Positions 1-7,765 of a DNA stretch of 41,521 nt are shown piece by piece (positions within the stretch are counted from its first letter, which is position 1; every line of letters begins with the position of its first letter). The notes beneath the pieces are model-generated. The model had not been told where the DNA came from and did not search any database. It was given only the letters and a program-made list of their open reading frames with translations. The DNA lies in the NCBI GenBank assembly GCA_947576945.1, contig CANPTH010000037.1:1-41521 (forward strand), given 5' to 3'. Made by a program: the position numbers and the translations under genes. This DNA is from an uncultured Lachnospiraceae bacterium (GTDB lineage Bacteria; Bacillota; Clostridia; Lachnospirales; Lachnospiraceae).

Positions 1-1
1 G

Positions 2-55
2 GAGCTGGGCGGCATTTACCATCACTTTTACGTGACGGCCAATGAATTGAAGTAG
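2..55 (+). CDS. C-terminal tail of an unidentified protein (partial)
   Basis: The window opens inside an open frame that ends in TAG at 53-55. Only 17 residues are visible, ending in FYVTANELK. This is too little to assign a family. It is included because the frame is open from the window edge and the next gene starts 56 nt later on the same strand, so it may belong to the same transcription unit. Confidence 0.4.
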   Translation, partial: ELGGIYHHFYVTANELK

Positions 56-111
56 CGCCGGAGACAGCGCTGAGTATTGCAGGCGGGCCTGCGATAGGCA
101 TGGGGATTGGT

Positions 112-822
112 ATGGAAGAAAGTAACGGCGTAAAACAGCATATCCTGATCGTGGAGGACGACGGACCGCTTGCCGCCGGTCTGTGCCGTGCGCTGCAGAG
201 CGGGGAGACCGGTGTAAGCAGCTGCGGTAACTTAAAGGAAGCGGATAAGAGGCTCAAGGCGCAGGCAGGACAGTGTGATCTCGTACTGTTGGACGTAAAT
301 CTTCCGGACGGGAACGGGTTTGATTTCCTGAAAAAGATAAAGGAAGAGTACGGCGTATCGGTGATCATGCTGACGGCCAATGATATGGAGATGGACATCG
401 TGACGGGACTGGAGCTGGGAGCGGATGATTATATCACCAAGCCGTTCAGTCTGGCAGTGCTGCGGGCCCGCGTGGCAACCCAGCTGCGCCGTGTGCGGGA
501 ACAGACGGAAGCGGCACGGCAGACGCGGCGGGAGCAGATCATTGTGATTGATGAGTACCGGTTTGATTTTGAGCGGATGGAATATTATCACGGGGATGAG
601 CAGGTGGAGCTGAGCAGGACGGAGCAGAAGCTGCTGCGCGTTTTGGTGGATAACAGGGGGATTTCGCTGACGAGGGAGCGGCTTCTGGAACGCATCTGGT
701 CTACGGAGGCGGAGTTTGTGGACGAGAATGCGCTGTCCGTTACCGTCAAACGCCTGCGGGATAAGCTGGGGGCGCAGGACAGGATCAGGACGGTATATGG
801 GGTCGGCTATCGGTTTGAGTAG
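112..822 (+). CDS. OmpR/PhoB-family response regulator
   Basis: This is a DNA-binding response regulator of 236 aa. The receiver domain (about residues 9-125) has the acidic pair in IVEDD, the phospho-acceptor Asp61 in LLDVNLPDGNG, Thr88 in MLTAND and Lys110 in YITKPF. The C-terminal winged helix (about 140-236) ends in the usual VKRLRDKLG...IRTVYGVGYRFE, typical of the OmpR class. I place the start at ATG 112, which has GGGGA 5 nt upstream. The in-frame ATG at 100 has no good SD and would add only four residues. The histidine kinase follows 17 nt downstream and an ABC exporter lies beyond it, so it most likely controls that exporter in response to a cell-envelope or peptide stress. The stimulus cannot be read from the sequence. 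Confidence 0.93.
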   Translation: MEESNGVKQHILIVEDDGPLAAGLCRALQSGETGVSSCGNLKEADKRLKAQAGQCDLVLLDVNLPDGNGFDFLKKIKEEYGVSVIMLTANDMEMDIVTGLELGADDYITKPFSLAVLRARVATQLRRVREQTEAARQTRREQIIVIDEYRFDFERMEYYHGDEQVELSRTEQKLLRVLVDNRGISLTRERLLERIWSTEAEFVDENALSVTVKRLRDKLGAQDRIRTVYGVGYRFE

Positions 823-839
823 GGGAACAGGAGACGGAC

Positions 840-1766
840 ATGGCAGATGACGGGCGGGCAATGATCATATTGATAACAGGGCTGGTCTGTCTGTTTGGCG
901 GGGCAGTTCTTGTAGCGGTGAATCAATACAGGACGAGACGGAGCATGTATCGGGTGAAGCGTATGCTGGAGGCCGCCATGGACGGAACTTTTCAGGAGTG
1001 CGTATTTGATGAGTCGTTGTATTCGGCTCTGGAGAGCCAGCTGGCGGCATACCTGAGTGCGTCGGAGATTTCGGCCAGAAGGACGGCGCAGGAGAAGGAA
1101 CGGATCAAGACATTGGTTGCGGATATTTCCCACCAGACGAAGACGCCGTTGGCCAATATCCTGCTCTACACGGAACTTTTGCAGGAACAGCTGCAGTCCG
1201 ATGAGAGCAGGGAAAGTCTGGGGCTTCTGGCAGACCAGGCCCGGAAATTGAAGTTTCTGATAGACTCGCTTGTGAAGCTGTCGAGACTGGAGACGGGAGT
1301 TCTCGTGCTGCAGCCAAAGAGAGCCGCGGTCTGGCCGCTTCTGGAGGAGGCGGAGAAACAGTTTGCAGGGCAGGCCAGAGAAAAGGGATTGTATCTGAAG
1401 GTTCTGACGGGGGAGGCCCGGGAGGCGACAGCCTGTTTTGATCTGAAATGGACACAGGAAGCGCTGTGCAATCTCGTAGACAACGCCATCAAATATACGG
1501 AACAGGGCGGTGTCACGATCAGAGTGAAACCGTACAAGCTCTTCATCTGTATCGAGGTGACGGATACGGGAAAAGGAATATCAGAGGAAGAGCAGGCGAA
1601 AATATTCGGACGTTTTTACCGTTCGCCGCAGGCTGCCGATCAGGCCGGCGTGGGGATTGGGCTTTATCTGGCGCGCGAGATCCTCAAACAGGAATCCGGT
1701 TATATCAAGGTCGTATCCGGGGAGGGAAAGGGGGCAGCCTTTTCCATGTATCTGCCGGTGGACTGA
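840..1766 (+). CDS. Membrane sensor histidine kinase, short N-terminus
   Basis: This is a 308-aa kinase that would phosphorylate the upstream regulator. It has one clear membrane segment at about residues 8-27 and then a linker, with no extracellular sensor domain. The dimerization/phospho-acceptor helix carries His98 in ADISHQTKTPLANI. The ATPase domain shows an N-box (LCNLVDNAIKYTE), a G1 box (VTDTGKGIS), an F-box (FGRFYRS) and a G2 box (GVGIGLYLAREIL). The SD AGGAG (829-833) sits 6 nt before ATG 840. Kinases lacking an external sensor next to an ABC exporter often sense through the transporter (intramembrane-sensing or Bce-like modules); that mechanism is inferred from the layout and not shown here. 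All catalytic motifs look intact. Confidence 0.92.
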   Translation: MADDGRAMIILITGLVCLFGGAVLVAVNQYRTRRSMYRVKRMLEAAMDGTFQECVFDESLYSALESQLAAYLSASEISARRTAQEKERIKTLVADISHQTKTPLANILLYTELLQEQLQSDESRESLGLLADQARKLKFLIDSLVKLSRLETGVLVLQPKRAAVWPLLEEAEKQFAGQAREKGLYLKVLTGEAREATACFDLKWTQEALCNLVDNAIKYTEQGGVTIRVKPYKLFICIEVTDTGKGISEEEQAKIFGRFYRSPQAADQAGVGIGLYLAREILKQESGYIKVVSGEGKGAAFSMYLPVD

Positions 1767-1840
1767 CAGGCGAAATCTTTCAAAACTGTCAGAATCTTTT
1801 TGGCATTGGAAAGAAAACGGTAAGAATTGTATGCGATAAT

Positions 1841-1880
1841 CTGTATTGTGAAGCAGAATACTTCACGGTGCAGATTTTTT
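1841..1880 (+). terminator. Intrinsic terminator/attenuator between kinase and ABC genes
   Basis: The arms 1841-1853 and 1861-1873 pair over 13 bp, including G-T wobbles, around a 7-nt CAGAATA loop. They are followed by A and six T (1874-1880). This is a complete intrinsic terminator 30 nt before the ABC ATPase start. No promoter fits between it and that gene, so the exporter genes must be transcribed by read-through. A weak extended -10 (TGCGATAAT, ending 1840) lies immediately before the left arm. Confidence 0.65.
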
Positions 1881-1909
1881 GATTTCGACATTAAATATGG
1901 AGGAGAACG

Positions 1910-2581
1910 ATGACAATATTATCAACTCAAAACGTAAGGAAAATATACGGTACAGGAGAAAACGAAGTACACGCCCTGGACGGGGTGGATCTTAAGGTGG
2001 AAAAGGGAGAGTTTGTGGCCGTCGTGGGGACGTCGGGCAGCGGTAAGAGTACGCTGCTGCATATGCTGGGCGGGCTGGACCGGCCTACGTCGGGAACGGT
2101 CACTGTGGACGGTAAGGATATATTCAGCCTGAAAGACGAGGCGCTTACGATCTTCCGGCGCAGGAAGATCGGGTTCGTGTTCCAGAACTACAATCTGGTG
2201 CCGGTGCTCAATGTATATGAGAATATCGTGCTGCCGGTACAGCTGGATGGCAACGAGCCGAACAGAAAGTACATTGATTCCATCATTGACATGCTGGGGC
2301 TGTCTGAGAAACTGACGAACCTGCCGAACAACCTGTCCGGCGGGCAGCAGCAGAGAGTGGCGATCGCCCGCGCACTGGCGGCAAAACCGGCGATCATACT
2401 GGCCGATGAGCCTACCGGGAATCTGGACTCCCGGACCAGCCAGGATGTGCTTAGTCTGTTGAAGATCAGCAGCCAGAAACTTGCACAGACCATCGTTATG
2501 ATCACACATAATGAGGAGATCGCCCAGCTTGCGGACCGCATTATCCGTATTGAGGACGGCAGGATCGTGGATGGGCGCTGA
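1910..2581 (+). CDS. ABC transporter ATP-binding protein (LolD/MacB-type)
   Basis: This is a 223-aa ATPase that would power the adjacent permease. Walker A is GTSGSGKST (residues 40-48), the Q-loop is FVFQNYNLVP (about 89-98), the signature is LSGGQQQR (142-149) and Walker B is IILADEP with catalytic Glu167. The D-loop (NLDS) and the switch His in ITHNEE follow. The length and motif spacing match the LolD/MacB/BceA group, which pairs with FtsX-like permeases. The SD GGAGGA sits 5-6 nt before ATG 1910. It is separated from the kinase by the attenuator at 1841-1880 and from the permease by 60 nt. The substrate is unknown; a role in antimicrobial-peptide detoxification or envelope maintenance is an inference from gene context. 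Confidence 0.93.
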   Translation: MTILSTQNVRKIYGTGENEVHALDGVDLKVEKGEFVAVVGTSGSGKSTLLHMLGGLDRPTSGTVTVDGKDIFSLKDEALTIFRRRKIGFVFQNYNLVPVLNVYENIVLPVQLDGNEPNRKYIDSIIDMLGLSEKLTNLPNNLSGGQQQRVAIARALAAKPAIILADEPTGNLDSRTSQDVLSLLKISSQKLAQTIVMITHNEEIAQLADRIIRIEDGRIVDGR

Positions 2582-2641
2582 TCTTCGGGCAGTAGAGCAG
2601 AACGAAGATCTGCAGGTGGAGAGAAAGGAGCAGATAACAGT

Positions 2642-5305
2642 ATGAGAGTAGCAAACAGGAAATGTATCCGCAGGCTCAGCATAGCCCATATGAAGTCGGC
2701 GAGAAACAGAAATATCATCACAATACTGGCGATCGTGTTGACAACCGTATTATTTACGACACTTTTTACTGCGGGAATCTCCTTGAAGGAAGGGTTCGAA
2801 CAGTCTAACTTCCGGCAGGCAGGAGGGTATAACCACGCGGTATTTAAGAATATCACTAAAGAGCAGTTCGACGAGTTGAAGGAGGATCCTTTGATCAAAG
2901 AATACGGGGACAGATTATATGTGGGTATGCCATCGGAAGCGCCTTTCAACAAGAGCCATGTGGAGGTGAATTATTACGATGAAAACTCGGCGAAATGGTC
3001 TTTCTGTACACCGGTCGAGGGACGGCTGCCGGAGGAGGGTACGAACGAGGCAGCCACAGACTTAAGAGTGCTCAAGCTGTTAGGCGTGGAGCCGGTGATC
3101 GGCAATTCCTTTACGATGTCTTTCGATGTAGACGGCACTGAGACGACGGAGACATTTACCTTGTGCGGTTATTGGGAATATGACATGGCGGTGGTGGCAA
3201 ATAACGTGGTGATTCCCAGAAGCCGGGCGGAAGAGATCTTCAGGAAACTGGGTACAAAGGGTGAGAACGGACTATGTACCTACCATACGATGAACCTCAT
3301 GTTCGAGAGTGCATCGGGGATTCAGGATAACCTGCAGGAGATTCTGGAAAGGCACGGATATCAGGATGAGAAACCGGGAGCAGAGGACTATATCGCGACA
3401 GGTGTCAACTGGGGCTATGTTTCCGCACAATTAAGTGAAAATATGGATCCGGGCATGGTGTTGGCTATTATGGCGGCGCTGCTTCTGATCATGTTTACGG
3501 GCTATCTGATCATCAACAATATATTCCGCATTGCGGTCTCCAACGATGTGCGGTTCTATGGCCTGCTCAAGACGATCGGCACCACGGGGCGGCAGATCAA
3601 GCGGATTATTCTGCTGCAGGCGTTGGTGCTTTCCGCGATCGGTATTCCGGTGGGCGCTGTGGCCGGGTATCTTCTGGGAATCGTGATCACGCGGGTCACG
3701 GCAGTCAATATGGACGGTATCGTTATGGTGAGTTCCATCGATCCGCTGATCTTTGTCGGAGCCTCCCTTTTTTCCCTGATCACGGTATATTTATCCTGCG
3801 GGAAACCGCGCAGGATGGCGGCAAAGATATCACCGATCGAAGCGCTGCGGTATACGGAAGGCGCCGGGAGCAGGAGAAAGGAAAGAAAGGGGAGAACAGG
3901 GGCATCGATCCCGAAGATGGCCTGGACGAATCTGGGCAGGAACAAGAGTAAGACGCTGATCAGTGTGCTCTCCATGTCATTGGCCATCGTGGTCCTGGAA
4001 ATGACTCATGTATTTACGGGTGGATTTGATATGGATAAATATCTGCGTGATGTGGCGCAGGATTTTCTGCTGGCTGAGGCATCGTACTTTCAGGTATCCC
4101 AGAAATGGATGAATAAAGAAGGCGGAAAAGAAGCGGCAGTATCGGAGGAGACGATCGCGCGCATCGAGCAGCAGCAAGGGGTTACCGGCGGCAGGGCTTA
4201 CGGTACAGTATCCGATGTGGAGGAGCTGGTCACTGAAAAGAGAGCCAGAGATGCTTACAGCAGTTGGCGCAAAGGAGGGCTTAGCGGGGAAGAACTTGAT
4301 TTTATGGTCGATGATATCTTGGAGCATGTGGGGGATCGGCGGGCCATGGAGACACGGCTGTACGGCATGGAGGATTTCCTTATCGATAAGCTGGAGGTCA
4401 TAGACGGTGATCTCGGCAAGTTGAAAGAAGGCGGCAATTACGTGGCAGCAGTATATGACACAGATGATTATCACAATCTCCATGAGGACTGGCACTGGGC
4501 GAAAGTGGGAGATCAGGTTACGCTGCGGTACGTGGATACGTATGAGTATTATAACCCGCAGACAGGAGAAGTCTATCCGGAGAATGCGAGTCTGGAGAAC
4601 CTTCTGTGGGCGCAGCGGGCAAAAGAATATCGGGAGGAGACGTACGAAGTGGTTGCCACCGTGCTTGTGCCGAACACACTGACCTACCGGTTTTATGGGG
4701 ATGATGAATTTGTGATGAATGCGGACACCTTTAAGGAACATACGGGAACGGATGCGGTCATGTACTATGCGTTCGACTGCGCGGATGAACAGACCGGGAA
4801 GATGGAGCAGTATCTGAAAGAATATACGGAAGGAGAAGGTTCTTTCTATGATTACGAGAGCAGGATGACCCGCGCGCAGGAATTCTATGAGCTGAAGAAT
4901 ATGTTTCTGTTTGTCGGGACGGCAATCAGCCTGGTGTTGGGACTGATCGGTGTGTTGAACTTCCTCAATGCGATCCTCACCGGCATCCTGACCCGGAGAA
5001 AGGAGTTTGCCGTGCTGCAGTCCGTTGGCATGACCGGAAAACAGCTGAATATCATGCTGATAACGGAAGGGGTGCTTTTTGCCGGAGGTGCCGTTATGGT
5101 CACGCTGGCGACGGTCGTTGTTTTGGGACCGGTGATCGGGCAGGCGCTGGAAGGGATGTTCTGGTTTTTTACTTATAGGATCAATATCGTGCCGATTCTG
5201 GCGGTGGCGCCATTCTTCCTGCTGTTGGGAATGTTGATTCCGCTCATATCCTACTGCCATGTGGCTAAACGGTCCGTGGTGGAGCGGCTGAGGGAGGCAG
5301 AGTGA
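2642..5305 (+). CDS. FtsX/MacB-type ABC transporter permease
   Basis: This 887-aa permease contains two FtsX-like units. The N-terminal membrane helix is at about residues 23-46, followed by a periplasmic-type domain to about 270. Three helices follow at about 275-300, 323-350 and 365-388. A second repeat starts with a helix near 437-460, then a large extracytoplasmic region to about 755, and three final helices. Eight membrane segments with two large external domains distinguish it from the ten-helix BceB design. The SD AGGAG lies about 10 nt upstream of ATG 2642. It forms the exporter with the preceding ATPase and is probably regulated by the two-component system upstream. No truncation is seen. 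The substrate cannot be predicted. Confidence 0.9.
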   Translation: MRVANRKCIRRLSIAHMKSARNRNIITILAIVLTTVLFTTLFTAGISLKEGFEQSNFRQAGGYNHAVFKNITKEQFDELKEDPLIKEYGDRLYVGMPSEAPFNKSHVEVNYYDENSAKWSFCTPVEGRLPEEGTNEAATDLRVLKLLGVEPVIGNSFTMSFDVDGTETTETFTLCGYWEYDMAVVANNVVIPRSRAEEIFRKLGTKGENGLCTYHTMNLMFESASGIQDNLQEILERHGYQDEKPGAEDYIATGVNWGYVSAQLSENMDPGMVLAIMAALLLIMFTGYLIINNIFRIAVSNDVRFYGLLKTIGTTGRQIKRIILLQALVLSAIGIPVGAVAGYLLGIVITRVTAVNMDGIVMVSSIDPLIFVGASLFSLITVYLSCGKPRRMAAKISPIEALRYTEGAGSRRKERKGRTGASIPKMAWTNLGRNKSKTLISVLSMSLAIVVLEMTHVFTGGFDMDKYLRDVAQDFLLAEASYFQVSQKWMNKEGGKEAAVSEETIARIEQQQGVTGGRAYGTVSDVEELVTEKRARDAYSSWRKGGLSGEELDFMVDDILEHVGDRRAMETRLYGMEDFLIDKLEVIDGDLGKLKEGGNYVAAVYDTDDYHNLHEDWHWAKVGDQVTLRYVDTYEYYNPQTGEVYPENASLENLLWAQRAKEYREETYEVVATVLVPNTLTYRFYGDDEFVMNADTFKEHTGTDAVMYYAFDCADEQTGKMEQYLKEYTEGEGSFYDYESRMTRAQEFYELKNMFLFVGTAISLVLGLIGVLNFLNAILTGILTRRKEFAVLQSVGMTGKQLNIMLITEGVLFAGGAVMVTLATVVVLGPVIGQALEGMFWFFTYRINIVPILAVAPFFLLLGMLIPLISYCHVAKRSVVERLREAE

Positions 5306-5477
5306 GAAGTATAGTTAACGATATTGGCATTGATATACCTGATTTGTCCGTCAGTTTTCACAAAAAATGGCTTTATACTTGTCAGAAATATTAATAAACT
5401 TTAATGAATTTTCAGAAAATACTTACAAACAGAACGAATTCATGTTACCATAGTATATATTAAGGAAATTATCGGCG

Positions 5478-5518
5478 AAAATGCATGGACAAAAAGTTAT
5501 TGTCCGACAGCATTTTTC
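5478..5518 (+). terminator. Intrinsic terminator after the ABC permease
   Basis: GGACAA (5487-5492) pairs with TTGTCC (5500-5505). An outer AAAATGC/GCATTTTT stem is separated by a small internal loop. The A-rich left arm and T-rich right arm make it potentially bidirectional. It lies in the 340-nt gap between the permease and the CarD gene. The gap upstream of it (5306-5477) is AT-rich, and I see no convincing promoter there. Confidence 0.6.
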
Positions 5519-5645
5519 TTTCACAGGATACTGTGTTGTAATCGACTGAGTATATAGCGAAGGCCGGGTAACGGCATGGCATATCCTGTGAAGTGGGCCT
5601 GGGAACCTGGACGGTTCCCGGAGTTTACGGAAACATGGAGGGTCT
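5519..5645 (+). promoter_or_regulatory. Structured 5' leader of the CarD-family gene, switch-like
   Basis: An 11-bp perfect inverted repeat (5520-5530 with 5582-5592) encloses a 51-nt interior that contains the hairpin GCCG-GGTAA-CGGC (5563-5575). The left arm can instead form a local hairpin, CACAG-GATA-CTGTG (5522-5535), which excludes the long stem. A separate 9-bp hairpin follows (5599-5621, core GGGAACC/GGTTCCC). ATG 5646 follows about 24 nt later. I do not recognise a named riboswitch class. The mutually exclusive pairings and the long leader before a regulator suggest a cis-acting RNA. Confidence 0.5.
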
Positions 5646-6161
5646 ATGTTTGAGAAGGATCAATTGATCATGTGCGGCGGGCACGGCGTCTGCCGCGTTG
5701 TTAACGTCACGGGGAACCCCTTTGACAAATTCGATAAAGTGCGTAAGTTTTATGTACTGGAACCGGTCTTCGAGAAGGCGAGTACCGTCTATATGCCGGT
5801 GGATAATGAGAAAGTCGTTATGCGCCGGATCATGAATCGGAATGAGGCGGAGGAGCTGATCGACAATATGACCGAGATCGAGACTGTACGAATCAAGGAG
5901 GAAAAGGGAAGAGAGCAGATGTACAAGGATGCGATCAGCACTTATGACTGCCAAAGCCTGGTACAGATCATCAAAACGCTTTATATGCGCAGGCAGAACC
6001 GCATCAAGGAAGGGAAGAAGGCGCTCTCCTCCGACGAACAGTATCTGCGCAAGGCGGAGGCGCTGCTTTACAGCGAGATGTCGGTAGCGTTGGACATCCC
6101 CAAGGAAGAGGTGCAGGGTTATATTTCGGATGCGGTCAGGCGCAAGAAGAGCCTGGTATGA
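5646..6161 (+). CDS. CarD/CdnL-family RNA polymerase-binding regulator
   Basis: This is a 171-aa protein of CarD/CdnL type, a length normal for the family. The N-terminal beta-rich RNA-polymerase-interacting domain (about residues 1-60) begins FEKDQLIMCGGHGVCRVVN and continues through YVLEPVFEKASTVYMPVD. The C-terminal half is helical and basic, as in the DNA-binding domain (LVQIIKTLYMRRQNRIKEGKKAL). Proteins of this family bind the polymerase beta subunit and stabilise promoter open complexes. ATG 5646 follows GGAGGG (5637-5642). The gene appears monocistronic: it has its own long leader and is followed by a strong inverted repeat at 6174-6201. The family call is firm, but the target promoters are unknown. 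Confidence 0.9.
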   Translation: MFEKDQLIMCGGHGVCRVVNVTGNPFDKFDKVRKFYVLEPVFEKASTVYMPVDNEKVVMRRIMNRNEAEELIDNMTEIETVRIKEEKGREQMYKDAISTYDCQSLVQIIKTLYMRRQNRIKEGKKALSSDEQYLRKAEALLYSEMSVALDIPKEEVQGYISDAVRRKKSLV

Positions 6162-6173
6162 TATGGGCATGAT

Positions 6174-6201
6174 GAAAGCCAGACGGTATGGTCTGGCTTT
6201 C
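6174..6201 (+). terminator. Strong hairpin after the CarD gene
   Basis: This is a perfect 11-bp stem (6174-6184 with 6191-6201) around a 6-nt GGTATG loop, 13 nt after the CarD stop. The right arm ends in CTTTC and lacks a true T-run. It is either a weak intrinsic terminator or an mRNA 3' stabiliser. Confidence 0.5.
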
Positions 6202-6220
6202 ACAATGATCGCATTACGGC

Positions 6221-6249
6221 TTGCATTTTTCCGGATAAAATTGTATGCT
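6221..6249 (+). promoter_or_regulatory. Candidate sigma-A promoter for the metal exporter gene
   Basis: TTGCAT (6221-6226), a 17-bp spacer and TATGCT (6244-6249) lie 169 nt before the chosen start at 6418. The intervening leader contains a GC-rich hairpin (CCCGGC/GCCGGG, about 6360-6378) of unknown role. Confidence 0.4.
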
Positions 6250-6417
6250 GATATGGCCCTGATAATGATCCGGGTTCTGCGTGCGGGGCAGTTTTATTAA
6301 CGCGGGCCATACGGGTGTATAAAGTTGTAAAGAGATGCTGCAACAAAGCGGACAGGTGACCCGGCGCTCGGAGCCGGGGTGTTTATCATATTAAGCGGAG
6401 ACTATCGAGGACTTTCA

Positions 6418-7263
6418 ATGATCATAGATGCAGTAACGGACAGTTTCATAGACAGTATCAGGCTATTGCCTTTTCTCTTTCTGACCTATCTTGCGATGGA
6501 GTATCTGGAGCATAGAGCGGGACAGCGGATGCAGGAAGCCATACGCGCGGCGGGCAGAAGCGGCCCGGCGCTTGGCAGTGTGCTGGGTATTTTTCCGCAG
6601 TGCGGCTTTTCGACGGCGGCTTCCAATCTGTATGCGGGCAGAATCATCACGCTGGGAACGCTGTTGGCTATTTTTTTGTCCACTTCCGACGAGATGCTTC
6701 CGATCATGATCTCTGAAAATGTGAGTGCGGGGATTATTTTGAAGATTCTGGCAGTAAAAGTGGCGGTTGCGCTTTCTGCCGGCTTTGCAGTTGACTTTCT
6801 TTCCGGGAACAGGCGCAGGCAGATGCAGATCGAGCATCTGTGCGAGCAGCATCATTGTCATTGCGAGAACGGTATCTGGAAATCGGCGCTGCACCATACG
6901 GCGGAGATTTTTCTGTATATTATGTGCATTTCTGCAGGGCTGAACGTGATCATTGGATGGATCGGGGAAGACAGGCTGGGCAGTCTGTTCCTCAACCGCC
7001 CGCTGGTGGGGGAACTGACTGCGGGGCTTCTGGGGATGATTCCAAACTGCGCCTCCTCTGTGGCCATCACGCAGCTGTATTTAAACGGCGTGATGAGCGC
7101 CGGGGCGATGATCTCCGGGCTGCTGGCCGGTTCGGGCGTGGGCCTGCTGGTGCTCTTTCGGGTGAATGACGATCAGAAGGAGAATATCAGGATTCTGGCA
7201 CTGCTGTACGGGATTGGTGTGGCGGGCGGTATTGTGGTGAACTGGCTGGGGATTATATTTTAG
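6418..7263 (+). CDS. Putative manganese/heavy-metal exporter (ArsP_2-type)
   Basis: This is a polytopic membrane protein of 281 aa. It has two internally related halves, each with a helix-breaking motif: LGSVLGIFPQCGF (about residues 53-65) and AGLLGMIPNCASS (about 212-224). The halves are joined by a cytosolic loop rich in His and Cys (HLCEQHHCHCE, about 141-151) that is suited to metal binding. This architecture matches the putative 10-TM heavy-metal exporters annotated as manganese transporters; the exact metal is not shown. GAGGA (6407-6411) lies 6 nt before ATG 6418. An upstream in-frame GTG at 6379 would add 13 residues but has no SD. The gene stands alone between the CarD gene and the minus-strand tRNA. 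Confidence 0.75.
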   Translation: MIIDAVTDSFIDSIRLLPFLFLTYLAMEYLEHRAGQRMQEAIRAAGRSGPALGSVLGIFPQCGFSTAASNLYAGRIITLGTLLAIFLSTSDEMLPIMISENVSAGIILKILAVKVAVALSAGFAVDFLSGNRRRQMQIEHLCEQHHCHCENGIWKSALHHTAEIFLYIMCISAGLNVIIGWIGEDRLGSLFLNRPLVGELTAGLLGMIPNCASSVAITQLYLNGVMSAGAMISGLLAGSGVGLLVLFRVNDDQKENIRILALLYGIGVAGGIVVNWLGIIF

Positions 7264-7435
7264 AATGGTATGCCGTATGCTTCCGGTATATTTCCGGTAC
7301 GATGCATGGGCAGACGACGTGACAGGTTCCAGTCAGAGCGAACCTGCGTATATATCAGGTCGCTTACAACAAGCAGGCAACATGACAGGTTTCGTCCAGA
7401 GTCAGACACATACGGAAGTCCGGGTAAAGAAGGGC

Positions 7436-7487
7436 ACAAAAAAAGGACCAACCCCAGAGCGCTAAAGTCTCCAAAACCAGTCCTTTC
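7436..7487 (-). terminator. Terminator of the tRNA-Lys transcript
   Basis: Read on the minus strand, AAAGGAC (7486-7480) just past the tRNA 3' end pairs with GTCCTTT, and the pairing continues into a run of seven T (7442-7436 region). The loop is long, about 30 nt. Confidence 0.55.
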
Positions 7488-7489
7488 GA

Positions 7490-7562
7490 TGCACCGCCAG
7501 GGGCTCGAACCCTGGACACCCTGATTAAGAGTCAGGTGCTCTACCAACTGAGCTAGCGGTGC
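7490..7562 (-). tRNA. tRNA-Lys (anticodon CTT)
   Basis: This is a 73-nt cloverleaf on the minus strand. The acceptor stem is GCACCGC/GCGGTGC, the D-arm is GCTCAGTTGGTAGAGC, the anticodon stem is CCTGA/TCAGG with loop CTCTTAA, and the T-arm contains GGTTCGAGCC. The anticodon is CTT, which reads AAG (Lys). The discriminator base is A, and no CCA is encoded. A consensus promoter lies upstream and a terminator downstream. Confidence 0.97.
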
Positions 7563-7607
7563 GTGTCCTGCGTCAGCAATTTGTGTTCTCTGTAACACGC
7601 AAAAATT

Positions 7608-7636
7608 ATTATAGTACAATGTTTTGTGTTTTGCAA
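7608..7636 (-). promoter_or_regulatory. Sigma-A promoter of the tRNA-Lys gene
   Basis: On the minus strand, TTGCAA (7636-7631), exactly 17 bp, then TATAAT (7613-7608). Initiation would be about 40 nt upstream of the tRNA 5' end. Confidence 0.8.
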
Positions 7637-7765
7637 GTATTTTTTAAAAAAAATTTAATAAAATTTGGAAAAAATAAAGATACATAATTTTTTTGTAATT
7701 TTTTCTTAAAAAAACGACCGAATTATTATATTCTGGAAGAAATAACTATAATCTGGAGGTTCAAT

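Noticed and set aside
3977..5260. Long open frame (427 codons) antisense to the ABC permease
   Set aside because: It lies opposite a well-supported gene, has no SD, and its composition (His/Gln/Ile-rich) is what a mirrored coding strand gives.
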